Assembly: GCF_030068615.1 (NCBI RefSeq)
Contig: NZ_JASJOC010000012.1
Location: forward strand, 29,142 to 93,141
Length of the DNA: 64,000 nt
DNA from: Halostagnicola sp. A-GB9-2
GTDB lineage: Archaea > Halobacteriota > Halobacteria > Halobacteriales > Natrialbaceae
Reading direction: 5' to 3'
The number at the start of each line of letters is the position of its first letter. Position 1 is the stretch's first letter. The notes under the pieces were generated by a model that searched no databases, was not told where the DNA came from, and saw only the letters and a program-made list of their open reading frames with translations. Below are positions 1 to 8,076 of this stretch, piece after piece. The translations under genes and the position numbers were made by a program.

Positions 1-2
1 AC

Positions 3-308
3 ACCAACAACCCTCCAGCCACAGACGCCATCACCGACTTCCTCACGGACTGGTACACCACCATCAACCACGCCGACCTCTACCAAGCCCTCGAGGAACT
101 CAAAACCAAGTCCCTGCTCACCCAGAACGGCCGCCGCCCAGCAACATACAGGCTCACCACCGATGGCCACCACCTGCTGGAAGCGTACATAGCCGACCTC
201 ACAACGATCTGTAACCCCAATCAGATCACCATCACCCTCGAGCGCCCAATCACCCCCGGCGACCTCGAACAGGCCTACTGCAAACTCCAACAGGAGGCCT
301 ACCGATGA
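3..308 (+). CDS. winged-helix DNA-binding protein, 5'-partial
   Basis: An open frame enters from the left edge and stops at the TGA overlapping the next ATG. The 101 visible residues contain a helix-turn-helix and wing: DLYQALEELKTKSLL followed by TYRLTTDGHHLLEAY, the PadR/MarR-like pattern of recognition helix then beta-hairpin. It is the first visible gene of a packed operon, so it may regulate it. The same domain recurs at 22319 (WYTDIAHSVLYSALETL), again upstream of a nuclease and a coiled-coil gene. The start lies outside the window. Function beyond DNA binding is unknown. Confidence 0.65.
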   Translation, partial: TNNPPATDAITDFLTDWYTTINHADLYQALEELKTKSLLTQNGRRPATYRLTTDGHHLLEAYIADLTTICNPNQITITLERPITPGDLEQAYCKLQQEAYR

Positions 309-763
309 CCGACCCCATCACCCTCCAGTGGACACCAACCACAAACCTCCCACGAAAAGTCACCTTCGAACCGACCGACAACGGCTACCGCCGAACAGAA
401 CACGAGTGGAACGGCACTACCTGGCGCCATTGCGGAAACGAACACGTCACCACCTGCACTCTCACTCCAACAGACCCGCCAACCCTCGAGGAACTCCTCT
501 CCACCATCTACGACACCTGGACTGGGCCGGATCCCCAGGTCCTCGTCTTCGACTCGCCCCCATCCACCACCGACCATAACGTCATCGCGGCCGTCGACGG
601 CGAGTTCCGCCATCGAAACACCACAACCGACGAGTACCACGCCGTCACGAGCGACGCAATCACCCACCACGCGCAACACCACGGCCTTCCCACGGTCCGC
701 CCACTCTCGACAACCCCCTACGACCGAACCCACTTCACCACGAGCTCACTGCTCGATTCCTAA
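305..763 (+). CDS. hypothetical protein, 'module B'
   Basis: A 152-aa acidic protein that I do not recognise. The ATG overlaps the stop of the preceding gene (ATGA), so the two are co-translated. It opens with ITLQWTPTTNLPRKVTFEP and ends with LPTVRPLSTTPYDRTHFT. The same beginning (ITLQWTPSGKPPRRLRLEP) and end (PTLTPLSETPLSRAHFT) occur in the C-terminal two thirds of the protein at 2070-2783, so this is a stand-alone copy of a module that is also found fused. A third, decayed copy of its C-terminus lies on the minus strand near 43000-43137. No membrane segment or known catalytic motif was seen. Confidence 0.75.
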   Translation: MTDPITLQWTPTTNLPRKVTFEPTDNGYRRTEHEWNGTTWRHCGNEHVTTCTLTPTDPPTLEELLSTIYDTWTGPDPQVLVFDSPPSTTDHNVIAAVDGEFRHRNTTTDEYHAVTSDAITHHAQHHGLPTVRPLSTTPYDRTHFTTSSLLDS

Positions 764-766
764 CCA

Positions 767-979
767 ATGACCAACGACGAACCCGACTACGAGACCTACG
801 AACGTACACTCGAGGGGATCGATACGCTCGCGTACAACCTCCTCGAGGAAGCCAAAACCGACGACAGCCTCGAACCCGCCCATCAACAGCGCATGATTCA
901 CCAGCTTCGACAAAGCCGCACAGCAATCGACCCACTCCTGCTCTGGGTAGACAGGATGACCGAAGAGACCAATGAGTGA
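767..979 (+). CDS. small helical protein, 'module A'
   Basis: A 70-aa acidic protein, only 3 bases after the previous stop and overlapping the next ATG (ATGAGTGA). The pattern YERTLEGIDTLAYNLLEEA ... LRQSRTAIDPLLLWV suggests two or three amphipathic helices. Related segments are the N-terminus of 2070-2783 (YLTALEKIDTRIHHLLEEL), the protein at 42318-42776 (YITTLEGIDTLAYNLLAAI), and probably the N-terminal part of the nuclease at 2850. It may be an interaction module, since it appears alone, fused to module B, and attached to a nuclease and to an RHH-like segment. The function is unknown. Confidence 0.75.
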   Translation: MTNDEPDYETYERTLEGIDTLAYNLLEEAKTDDSLEPAHQQRMIHQLRQSRTAIDPLLLWVDRMTEETNE

Positions 980-2024
980 CTACCAAGCCCGCCAACTCGC
1001 CCTCAATCTCCAGACGATCCCACCGGAGGCCCGCCTCGAGATTACCTGGACCGACGACAACACCGAGACAACCCAGACCGGCGTCGTCACCGATCACGAT
1101 CCCGAAACCGCCTATCGGAAACTCGAGACCGACGACCGAACACTTGAGCTCGTCCCGGCAGGCGACCAAAGCCAAATCACCGTCACGGAACCAACCGCGA
1201 CGACGACCCACACCCTCGGCGAACTCACAGCTGTCGATATCGAAGCGGTGCCTCTCTTTGAGGCCCCACTGACCGACGAAGGCTTCGAGGTCCCCGAGCC
1301 ACTACTCGACCTCACCGGCTACGTCACGGTTGACCTCCCCACGCGGAACCACGTCATCAACCTCGCAGATCACGGCCTCCAACAAACAGATTACCGCCTG
1401 ATCGGCAACATCGGCACGGATCCCGATCCTGACCTACTTCCGGACGAACCAACAGCCATCCGCCCGGACACCGGGCCCCACTACCATATCAAGGTTATCG
1501 ACGAACGCACCAATCCGGGGAACCACGAGTACGAACCCAAGGCCGACGACCAGGAACTGTTGACCCTCCGCCGAACTGTCCGCTCGCTCAAACGGGCCAC
1601 GCCTACCACCCTCCCAGATGCCATCGAAGGCAACGTCCACGCCCGGTTCGAACGGACCGCCCTTGGGCTGCGGGCGGCCCACCGGGCGCTTTGTACGACG
1701 GGAACGCCGCCGAGCCCAGATACTGACCCTGCCGAGGACCCCAACTACTCCAAGGCTGTCGTCGACCTCGAGACAGAACTCGAAGCCTGCATGCAAACCC
1801 TTCGAGCGACCCTCGACCCCGACGACTGGCAGCCAGTCGAAGACCCCCTCACCGAGGCCAGATTCGAACTCAGGAACCTCCAGCAGCTACTGGTCGATGT
1901 CGACACCGACGACAGGAACACAGCCACCACAACTACCAACAGCAATCTCCCCGACATGCCCCAGTGGATTATCGAGCCAAATGCACCCGCGCCCGTCCAG
2001 CGAGGTAACCACGATGAGGAGTGA
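972..2024 (+). CDS. hypothetical 350-aa operon protein
   Basis: An acidic protein whose ATG overlaps the stop of module A. The N-terminal ~130 residues look beta-rich (LEITWTDDNTETTQTGVV). The middle is variable. Residues ~200-300 are helical with two repeats resembling module A (LRRTVRSLKRATPTTLPDA; LETELEACMQTLRATLDPD). A fragment of the same gene, starting MSDTTTKTALVNAATPDARI, follows module A with the identical ATGAGTGA overlap at 42325 on the minus strand, so the A-to-this-gene junction is conserved. No enzyme motif was recognised. Confidence 0.75.
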   Translation: MSDYQARQLALNLQTIPPEARLEITWTDDNTETTQTGVVTDHDPETAYRKLETDDRTLELVPAGDQSQITVTEPTATTTHTLGELTAVDIEAVPLFEAPLTDEGFEVPEPLLDLTGYVTVDLPTRNHVINLADHGLQQTDYRLIGNIGTDPDPDLLPDEPTAIRPDTGPHYHIKVIDERTNPGNHEYEPKADDQELLTLRRTVRSLKRATPTTLPDAIEGNVHARFERTALGLRAAHRALCTTGTPPSPDTDPAEDPNYSKAVVDLETELEACMQTLRATLDPDDWQPVEDPLTEARFELRNLQQLLVDVDTDDRNTATTTTNSNLPDMPQWIIEPNAPAPVQRGNHDEE

Positions 2025-2069
2025 CGCCTCCACAGTCGCCTCCACGCCCAGCCCCACGGAGGGACGCCG

Positions 2070-2783
2070 ATGAGCGACGACTTCCAGCACTACCTCACGG
2101 CCCTCGAGAAGATCGACACCAGGATCCACCACCTGCTCGAGGAACTTGCCGATGACGACGACCTCGACACCACCCTTCAGGCGGACACGACCGAACACCT
2201 TCGACAGGCCCGATCACAAATCGATCCGGCCCTGCTTGCCTTCCGCCACCACGAAGACGCCACACCCTCCACTGACGCGATCACCCTCCAGTGGACCCCC
2301 TCCGGCAAGCCGCCACGACGACTCCGCCTCGAACCCAACCGTGACAACGAGGGCTACGAGCGTCGCCTCCTCGAGTGGGACGGCCTGGGCTGGCGGCCAC
2401 GCACCCGCGAGGACGTCGACGATGTTGCACTCTGTGCCCCGGCCGAAACAGACCAGCCAACCGACCCACCGCGACTCGAGACACTCCGCGACCACCTCCG
2501 AGAGACGTGGCACCAGCAGGACCCACAGACACTCGTCTTCGAACCCACGACCAGAACCGAACTGGGCGTCGTCGTCGATGTCGAGGACGACCTCCGATAC
2601 AGCGAACGCGACGATGACCAGTGGTACCCGATCACTGACGAGGGTCTCAGGAACTACCTCGAGCAGCGAGGCCAGCCCACACTCACACCCCTCTCGGAGA
2701 CCCCGCTCAGCCGAGCACATTTCACGGGGAACCCACCCCACGACTGCGGGCCACATTCAGACCCAGATGAAGAGTCACCATGA
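2070..2783 (+). CDS. module A-module B fusion protein
   Basis: A 237-aa protein starting 46 bases after the preceding gene. Residues ~1-65 match the 70-aa protein at 767 (helical, ending LRQARSQIDPALLAFRHH). Residues ~70-225 match the protein at 305 (ITLQWTPSGKPPRRLRLEP, then LSETPLSRAHFT). The order A then B is reversed relative to the separate genes B then A upstream, so this is a duplicated and fused version of its own neighbours. This suggests that A and B act together. The function is unknown. Confidence 0.75.
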   Translation: MSDDFQHYLTALEKIDTRIHHLLEELADDDDLDTTLQADTTEHLRQARSQIDPALLAFRHHEDATPSTDAITLQWTPSGKPPRRLRLEPNRDNEGYERRLLEWDGLGWRPRTREDVDDVALCAPAETDQPTDPPRLETLRDHLRETWHQQDPQTLVFEPTTRTELGVVVDVEDDLRYSERDDDQWYPITDEGLRNYLEQRGQPTLTPLSETPLSRAHFTGNPPHDCGPHSDPDEESP

Positions 2784-2849
2784 TCTCCACGTCATTCACG
2801 CTCGTACAGACCACCGACCACCGACCACCTATCCACCCACAACAAAACC

Positions 2850-3899
2850 ATGCCAACTGACAACACCCCAATCCCGAACGAATACTACGAACAGCTGCTG
2901 CCACTCCTCGAAACAATCGACGCGGTACGTAGATCGATCACTGACGATCTCCCGGCCAACACCGAAGCGAATGGGAAAGCCCGTCGCCTCTTGCATGAGA
3001 GTCACCAATCCCTTCGGGAAGCCAAACAGATCCTTCCGGAGCCGGATCCGGGAGCCGAAATCGTCCACAATACTACACCCGACGAGTTCGATGACTACGA
3101 GGACGCCTTGACACAGATCGAACATCGCCTCGAGCGCCTCCTCCAGTACACACACCAAGAACACCCCGATGAGTACCGCTACAGCGAGTCGCCAAAACTC
3201 AAGTTCGATATCGCCCGCATGTGTCTCGCCGCATTGCGGGACCTGCTGCCAGCGGTCGGGGACGAAAGCAAACACCTCCCAGACAGGACCAACGCACGCA
3301 CCACGACCGGCTACAACCACGTCGACGGGCGCAAACAGGGCGATGGCCGCTGGCTCGAATATCAGCTGTCCCGGTCGCTCAAACGCTGGGGATATGATGT
3401 CGAGACCCGCCAGACGGTCTTCAGCCTCGAAGTCGACGTCGTCGCGAAACGCGAGGACAAACAACACGAGCCCGACGACTGGATCGTCGCCCAGTGTAAA
3501 GACTGGCAGAGCCGAACCATTACCCCTGGGACGATCTTCCGGCTTTGTCTCGTGGCCTTTGCCTGCCGGGCGATGCCAGTGCTGTGTCATACGACCGAAC
3601 TCACGAGGCGGGCCGAAGAACTCGCTCGCCAGTTCGAGGTGCGAGTGATCGAACTCGAAGCCCTCGAACGAGCCGAGATGCCCGCACTGAAGGTGACGAA
3701 ACCGACCGGCGACCTCCATGATTGGGACGTCGAGCACCGAGTGCGTGAGAACCGTGGCAGCCTACCGGACCACTTTGAGCATGAGCCAGGCAAACGCTTC
3801 AGCTACGTCCCCGGCTTCGAGCCCGTCGGAACCCAAAGCGAGTACGAACCAATCGACGACTCGCTTCCAGACGATTCACATCCCGCCTTCGGACACTGA
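2850..3899 (+). CDS. Mrr-like PD-(D/E)XK nuclease with two helical N-terminal modules
   Basis: 349 aa. The first ~150 residues hold two module-A-like helical segments (YYEQLLPLLETIDAVR; YEDALTQIEHRLERLL). From ~residue 165 a nuclease-like domain begins with GDGRWLEYQLSRSLKRWGY, the helix that usually opens Mrr-type folds. EVDVVAKR and, ~20 residues on, VAQCKDW follow, giving the E/D...QxK catalytic signature of Mrr-type PD-(D/E)XK enzymes. A paralogue without the N-terminal modules is at 22803-23408. No methyltransferase or specificity subunit is nearby, so a classical restriction-modification role is not indicated. A DNA-processing or defence nuclease is more likely. Family inference is from motifs only. 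Confidence 0.75.
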   Translation: MPTDNTPIPNEYYEQLLPLLETIDAVRRSITDDLPANTEANGKARRLLHESHQSLREAKQILPEPDPGAEIVHNTTPDEFDDYEDALTQIEHRLERLLQYTHQEHPDEYRYSESPKLKFDIARMCLAALRDLLPAVGDESKHLPDRTNARTTTGYNHVDGRKQGDGRWLEYQLSRSLKRWGYDVETRQTVFSLEVDVVAKREDKQHEPDDWIVAQCKDWQSRTITPGTIFRLCLVAFACRAMPVLCHTTELTRRAEELARQFEVRVIELEALERAEMPALKVTKPTGDLHDWDVEHRVRENRGSLPDHFEHEPGKRFSYVPGFEPVGTQSEYEPIDDSLPDDSHPAFGH

Positions 3900-4019
3900 T
3901 CCCACGGCTTCCGGTAGCTTCTCGGGCCCACAGTAGCCGGTAGCCGTCTTCAGACGGCTCGTTTGTCCGTCTCAGCAGCGATTGCTCACCAACCACGATA
4001 TCGCCGAGTACACTCCACG

Positions 4020-4898
4020 ATGTCTTCACCCAGAGAGCCGACGCCAACAGCCGAACAGCTCAAAGACCAGTTCAACGACCGCTTCGACGCCCTTGAAGCC
4101 CGGATCGACGACCTCGAGCGGACACTCGAGGCGAAAGACGACCGTATCGATGCCCTCGAGAGCCACCTCGAGCACAAGGGAGACCGTATCGACGACCTCG
4201 AGGGTCAACTCGAAGGGCAAGCCGAATGCCTCGAGGAAACCGAGCAAGCGTGTGATCGCCTCGAGAAGTTAGCCGACGCCGCGATGAACAAAGCCACCAT
4301 GAACAAAGAGCGGGTGACCGAACTCCAGTCCCGCGAACTCGAGAAGGGTGCACACCTGCGTGAGGACGCCGTCGATAAGCATGCCGTCGACGTACCTGAT
4401 GGCCGGCTCGAGCGTCTGACCAAGGACGACGGCCGGCAGTACTTCCGGCTGCCCGAGAGTTCGGATCCACTTGGTCGTAGCGAGGTCTCGCTTGCCTACG
4501 GTGACCTGCTTCCGATTCAGCAACTGGCCCGGATGGACGAGGAGATGCGTCGCTCGGCAACGAGTGCATTGCCGACGCGGCTGGCAGCGAAGCTCTGGCA
4601 GGCCCGCAGCGACGACAGCGTCGGCGACAACCCCTGGGAGAACGGCTGTCGGGAGATCGATGAGTACGTCAAGGCGAGCGATCTTAAACATTGGATCCGA
4701 CGCCAAGAACAGGGTATCAGCGAGAGTTATGCAAAGAAATTGGTCTCGCGGGTGATCGACGCGCTGTTGGATCTTGCGAAGAACCGGGTTGCAGTGAGGA
4801 AGCGCACAGAACGAAAGAACGGCCTCGAGTACACTGAACGGCGGTTAGTACTGCCTACTGACGCAGCAATTCCTGGTGAGACGGGAGGGGAAGCGTAA
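4020..4898 (+). CDS. coiled-coil protein with conserved C-terminal domain, copy 1 (full length)
   Basis: 292 aa. I chose the ATG at 4020 because the paralogue at 23617 begins at the equivalent place. Residues ~10-90 are a strong coiled coil with heptads such as RIDDLERTLEAKDDRIDALE. Residues ~95-292 form a conserved half: LQSRELEKGAHLRE, SLAYGDLLPIQQLARMDEEM, DNPWENGC, ASDLKHWIRRQE, SYAKKLVSRVIDALLDLAKN, then a basic hairpin (VAVRKRTERKNGLEYTERR) that could be the wing of a winged helix. It is the last gene of the operon and the parent type of at least seven further copies. A DNA-bound, self-associating protein is plausible, but the function is unknown. Confidence 0.8.
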   Translation: MSSPREPTPTAEQLKDQFNDRFDALEARIDDLERTLEAKDDRIDALESHLEHKGDRIDDLEGQLEGQAECLEETEQACDRLEKLADAAMNKATMNKERVTELQSRELEKGAHLREDAVDKHAVDVPDGRLERLTKDDGRQYFRLPESSDPLGRSEVSLAYGDLLPIQQLARMDEEMRRSATSALPTRLAAKLWQARSDDSVGDNPWENGCREIDEYVKASDLKHWIRRQEQGISESYAKKLVSRVIDALLDLAKNRVAVRKRTERKNGLEYTERRLVLPTDAAIPGETGGEA

Positions 4899-5114
4899 CG
4901 GCCGGTGACAGCTGGTGTCCTCGGATGACCGGGGACAGTGGGTGAGAGAACGCCTCGAGAGGGGTTCAGTAATTCTCTAGGAAGCCTCACTCACGGGACG
5001 AATGCGGGTATACGAGGGTTGGGTACCGGTTGGTGTGTCCCTCGAGTGGTCGTCGGTGGTCATACTGACGGACAAGGATCGAAGGTGGTTCTGAAGACAA
5101 CATCTGTCCCCGGA
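4899..5114 (+). repeat. 3' repeat R1 downstream of coiled-coil gene
   Basis: Non-coding ~215 bp directly after the stop of copy 1. It begins GGCCGGTGACAGCTGGTG, passes CTCGAGTGGTCGTCGGTGGT near 5040-5060, and ends near AAGACAACATCTGTCCCC. Closely related stretches follow copies 3, 4 and 6. Shorter ones follow copies 2 and 5. A gene-less one is at 26626 and an inverted one at 43522-43665. The stretch 4815-4961 looks identical to 24349-24495. Confidence 0.8.
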
Positions 5115-5196
5115 TACTGTGCTTTGCAAGTAACGAAGACGAAGGCTGGACTGAGGCCCTCGATCCTAAAGACTAGAAGCTTCTCACCCCAACCTG

Positions 5197-5733
5197 CTAG
5201 ATAATCGTGAAATCATTATCTTCAAAATCAATAATATCCCAGAGGCTAATAATAGAGACCTGGTCGTCGTAGCCTAACGAGGACACAGCAATTTCGATTG
5301 ACTTTTGGGCAATTCGATCAGCGGTGATAATTGTCACGTTGTCTGGTCTCTTCTTGTCAAGAAGATATTCGATAGCGAGTCCAGCAAATACTGGATCCGC
5401 CTTTTCGACATCGTGTTCATCCTTTTCAGCTGATTTGGAAGCAATTGCCCGCCGCATGATGTCTTGCGCTGTTGTGGCTCTCCCCTGAGACACAATCGGA
5501 GCGTCGACGATTTTTGCCCATCCTTCTTCTCGAGCTTGGTTCAAGGCCGGTGTAACACCACCTTGTTCAATTTCTTCTTCGACGCGAGCAGGAACCAGTA
5601 GTGTGACGCCAGCACGACGAACAACTCGGCGGAACCGACGATATTTGGGTTTTCCAGGATTTCCAGTGCTAATGAAGACATTCGTATCGACTAGTGTAAC
5701 GTGTTCAGGGGAGAGAGGAGATGATTCGTTCAT
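5197..5733 (-). CDS. PIN-domain nuclease (toxin-like)
   Basis: 178 aa. PIN-fold hallmarks are VTLVDTNVFI near the N-terminus (first acidic residue), ARVEEEIE (second), EKADPVFAGLAIEYLL (third) and TIITADR (fourth). PIN toxins of VapC type cleave RNA, often initiator tRNA or rRNA. It lies 14 bases downstream of a winged-helix gene on the same strand, which would be the antitoxin or regulator. Base composition is clearly more AT-rich than the flanking operon, suggesting separate origin. The pair sits exactly between 3' repeat R1 and truncated coiled-coil copy 2. Confidence 0.8.
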   Translation of the reverse strand: MNESSPLSPEHVTLVDTNVFISTGNPGKPKYRRFRRVVRRAGVTLLVPARVEEEIEQGGVTPALNQAREEGWAKIVDAPIVSQGRATTAQDIMRRAIASKSAEKDEHDVEKADPVFAGLAIEYLLDKKRPDNVTIITADRIAQKSIEIAVSSLGYDDQVSIISLWDIIDFEDNDFTII

Positions 5734-5747
5734 TGAGATTGCCCAAT

Positions 5748-6374
5748 TTACGATTCAGAATCGGGAAGCGGAGCAGTGACATCAATATCAGCATCAAACT
5801 CGATATCGCCAGCGATTTCAGGGAATATATCGCTGAAGTGTGGATCGTATTCCTGCCCGACCGCTAACGCGGGTTTGAGTGCAAGTATGATACGGATTGC
5901 CTCGCCAGTTGGAATCTCAAGAGGATCAGCAGCCATCCGCTGCGTGATCTGGTCTGCATAATGTAGCCCAGCCTGTCGGATTGCAGCGGCCAGTTTTCCA
6001 ACTCCATGTCGCTCCACAAAGTACGAAATATCTTCGTCGACCTCTTGAAGCGCAATCGCATGAAGGATCGTCGGCGTCACCATAATGCCGTCGGTGGTGA
6101 TTCTCACTGGCTCTGCTGTGATTTCAACAGGCCGACCACTGCCGAGAGTAATGACTCCGTGCCTTTCAAGCGTCTCAACGTGGTCATAGACCGTGGTCTT
6201 CGGGATATTTAGTGCATTTTTGATCTGTGGTCGGGTGACCGGGCCATAATAGCAAACGTAGACGTAGACACGTGCAAGCTCTGGGTGATCCAGCAGACGA
6301 CCGATAGTTGCGAGCTGGTTGATTCCAGTCTCAAAATCTTGCGGAGGGGTTTCCGCAGCAGGACGTGGGGTCAT
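5748..6374 (-). CDS. winged-helix regulator paired with PIN gene
   Basis: About 208 aa from the ATG at 6374; a TTG ten codons upstream is the only longer option. HTH region: ARVYVYVCYYGPVTRPQIKNA then IPKTTVYDHVETLERHGVI, a MarR/ArsR-like winged helix. The C-terminal ~110 residues are helical with no known motif. It probably autoregulates the operon with the PIN gene and may neutralise it. The start region lies beside the 5' breakpoint of coiled-coil copy 2, so the two genes are divergent from one short AT-rich interval. Confidence 0.7.
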   Translation of the reverse strand: MTPRPAAETPPQDFETGINQLATIGRLLDHPELARVYVYVCYYGPVTRPQIKNALNIPKTTVYDHVETLERHGVITLGSGRPVEITAEPVRITTDGIMVTPTILHAIALQEVDEDISYFVERHGVGKLAAAIRQAGLHYADQITQRMAADPLEIPTGEAIRIILALKPALAVGQEYDPHFSDIFPEIAGDIEFDADIDVTAPLPDSES

Positions 6375-6451
6375 ATACGTCACTACGAAATCCTTGAACT
6401 TCAAACTTCGTATCGGAGTTTAAACAATAATTTTGATATATTGCTTGGGGA

Positions 6452-7088
6452 TGTAAAACAACTGGTTGCCAACCGGAAGAAAGCCACCGCCAACAAAGAT
6501 CGCATCACCAAACTCCAGTCCCGCGAACTCGAAAAAGGCGCCCACCTCCGCAAAGAGGCTGTCGACGAACACGCCGTCGACGTCGCCGACGGCCGGCTCG
6601 AGCGAATCACGAAAGACGACGGCAAGCAGTACTTCCAACTGCCCGAGAGCGCGGATCCACTCAATCGAGGTGAAACCTCCCTCGCCTACGGGGACTTGCT
6701 TCCGGTCCAGCAATTGGCCCGGATGGATGAGGAGATGCGTCGCTCGGCCGCCAATACAGTGCCGATGCGGCTGGCAGCGAAGCTGTGGCAAGCCCGTACA
6801 GACAATAGTGTCGGCGACAATCCCTGGGAAGCCGGCTGTCGGGAAATCGGTGAGTACGTCAAAGCCAGCGATCTCAAGCATTGGATTCGGCGCCAAGAAG
6901 CCGGTATCAGCGAGAGCTACGCGAAGAAACTCGTCTCGCGGGTGATCGATGCCATGCTGGATCTCTCGAAGAACCGTGTCGCAGTTCGGAAGCGAACAGA
7001 ACGGAAGAACGGTCTCGAGTACACAGAACGCCAGCTCGTGCTTCCCGCTGACGGCAAGATTCCGGGTGAAACGGGAGATGGTGAATAG
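6452..7088 (+). pseudogene. coiled-coil gene copy 2, 5'-truncated
   Basis: Similarity to copies 1 and 3 begins around VANRKKATANKDRITKLQ and continues unbroken to the stop, giving ~200 residues of the conserved half (SLAYGDLLPVQQLARMDEEM, ASDLKHWIRRQE). The whole coiled coil is missing. The open frame extends upstream to 6285, but only as antisense of the HTH gene and with no plausible ATG. Nearest in-frame start options near the breakpoint are TTG codons (e.g. 6441). It could be an expressed C-terminal domain or a dead remnant. The body has no frameshift or internal stop, which is notable for a relic. Confidence 0.7.
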
Positions 7089-7092
7089 CAAC

Positions 7093-7130
7093 GGTGACAA
7101 CTGGAGTCCTCGGGTAATAGGGGACACCGG
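7093..7130 (+). repeat. 3' repeat R2, short partial
   Basis: Just after the copy 2 stop, CGGTGACAACTGGAGTCCTC and GGGGACACCGGGG match the first ~40 bases of repeat R1 with several differences. The similarity then ends. The rest of the stretch to 7351 shows no gene. Confidence 0.55.
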
Positions 7131-7351
7131 GGAAGAACTGACTGTTCTCTCTGGCGCTGCCGCGTCGGCGGTAGACGGCCAGACGAATACTGGGTGACGG
7201 CATCGAGGGAAGCCGGTGATGGAGTGCGACGTTGGGGCGTCGCCGTCCTGGGCTGATTTGACCGAAACATTTGAACAGTTCTCCCTCGTATTTGTCTCGA
7301 AGTTCACAGCTACCGATATGCTTATCCGGACTTCCTCTCACTATCCAATGA

Positions 7352-8011
7352 GTGATGTACGAAGCCACATTTAAAATTAAGCATAGTAGTTTATACGCAA
7401 CCATATCGAAGGAAAACAACTGCTATGTCGAAATGTGGTGTAACGAACACTGTGATCTTCTCCACATCAAAGAAATGGCCGACTCCGATGTCTCCCTCGT
7501 CGCACTCCGCGATTCGGCCGGAATCGACGACATCATCCGAACGGACAACGAGATGATCCTCATCACCGAGGAGTGTCTGTTAGGTCACGAAGAGAACCTT
7601 CTTGAGGGTTATCTGGAACGCCACAACTGTCTGTCGTTTCCGCCCCGGGAGTACCGGAACGGGACGATCACGATACGAATCATCTCGCTGAACGAGGAGA
7701 ACCTCACGACGTTCTTTCACGATATCAACGAGGATTACTCGGTAACCGTCGAATCGAAGCAGGAGATTGCGAACCTTCGATCGAACGATCCGCTATTGAT
7801 GATCGACGCCGATGTCCCGAACCTCTCGGAGCGACAGCAGGAAGCGTTGCTGACGGCGTTCGATATGGGGTACTACGAGATCCCGAGACGACACACGACC
7901 GCGGATATCGCCGACGAGATGGGAATTCAGCGACGAACGTTCGAAGAACACCTGCGACGGAGCGAAGAGAAGTTGCTCAACAGTCTGGTCGATCACATTC
8001 GTCGCGCATGA
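7352..8011 (+). CDS. bat-type HTH-10 transcriptional regulator
   Basis: 219 aa from GTG 7352, or ATG 7355. The N-terminal ~150 residues are a typical variable bat-like sensor or bacterio-opsin-activator-associated segment. The C-terminus carries the HTH_10 signature: LSERQQEALLTAFDMGYYEI, then TTADIADEMGIQRRTFEEHL. In haloarchaea these sit beside the pathway they control. It is immediately upstream of the ABC ATPase and hut genes, so it is the likely activator of this catabolic island. A TATA-like GCTTATCC at ~7319 is about 27 bases upstream, consistent with a leaderless transcript. Confidence 0.8.
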   Translation: MMYEATFKIKHSSLYATISKENNCYVEMWCNEHCDLLHIKEMADSDVSLVALRDSAGIDDIIRTDNEMILITEECLLGHEENLLEGYLERHNCLSFPPREYRNGTITIRIISLNEENLTTFFHDINEDYSVTVESKQEIANLRSNDPLLMIDADVPNLSERQQEALLTAFDMGYYEIPRRHTTADIADEMGIQRRTFEEHLRRSEEKLLNSLVDHIRRA

Positions 8012-8040
8012 TACCAAATAGGTCCTCCGTTTGGAGTGGA

Positions 8041-8050
8041 ACTTTTAACG
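8041..8050 (+). promoter_or_regulatory. putative TATA box for ABC ATPase gene
   Basis: ACTTTTAACG lies 27-36 bases before the ATG at 8077, the usual spacing for a leaderless or near-leaderless haloarchaeal transcript. Position-only evidence. Confidence 0.4.
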
Positions 8051-8076
8051 TGACTCACAGGACTCAACAAAGATAG

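Noticed and set aside
2829..3737. 302-aa minus-strand open frame
   Set aside because: It lies entirely antisense to the nuclease gene and has no family motif; the plus strand has the catalytic signature and operon context.
2850..3899. Classical restriction-modification system
   Set aside because: No methyltransferase or specificity gene accompanies either nuclease.
6285..6451. 5' extension of copy 2 reading frame
   Set aside because: It is antisense of the HTH gene and shows no similarity to the coiled-coil part of the intact copies.
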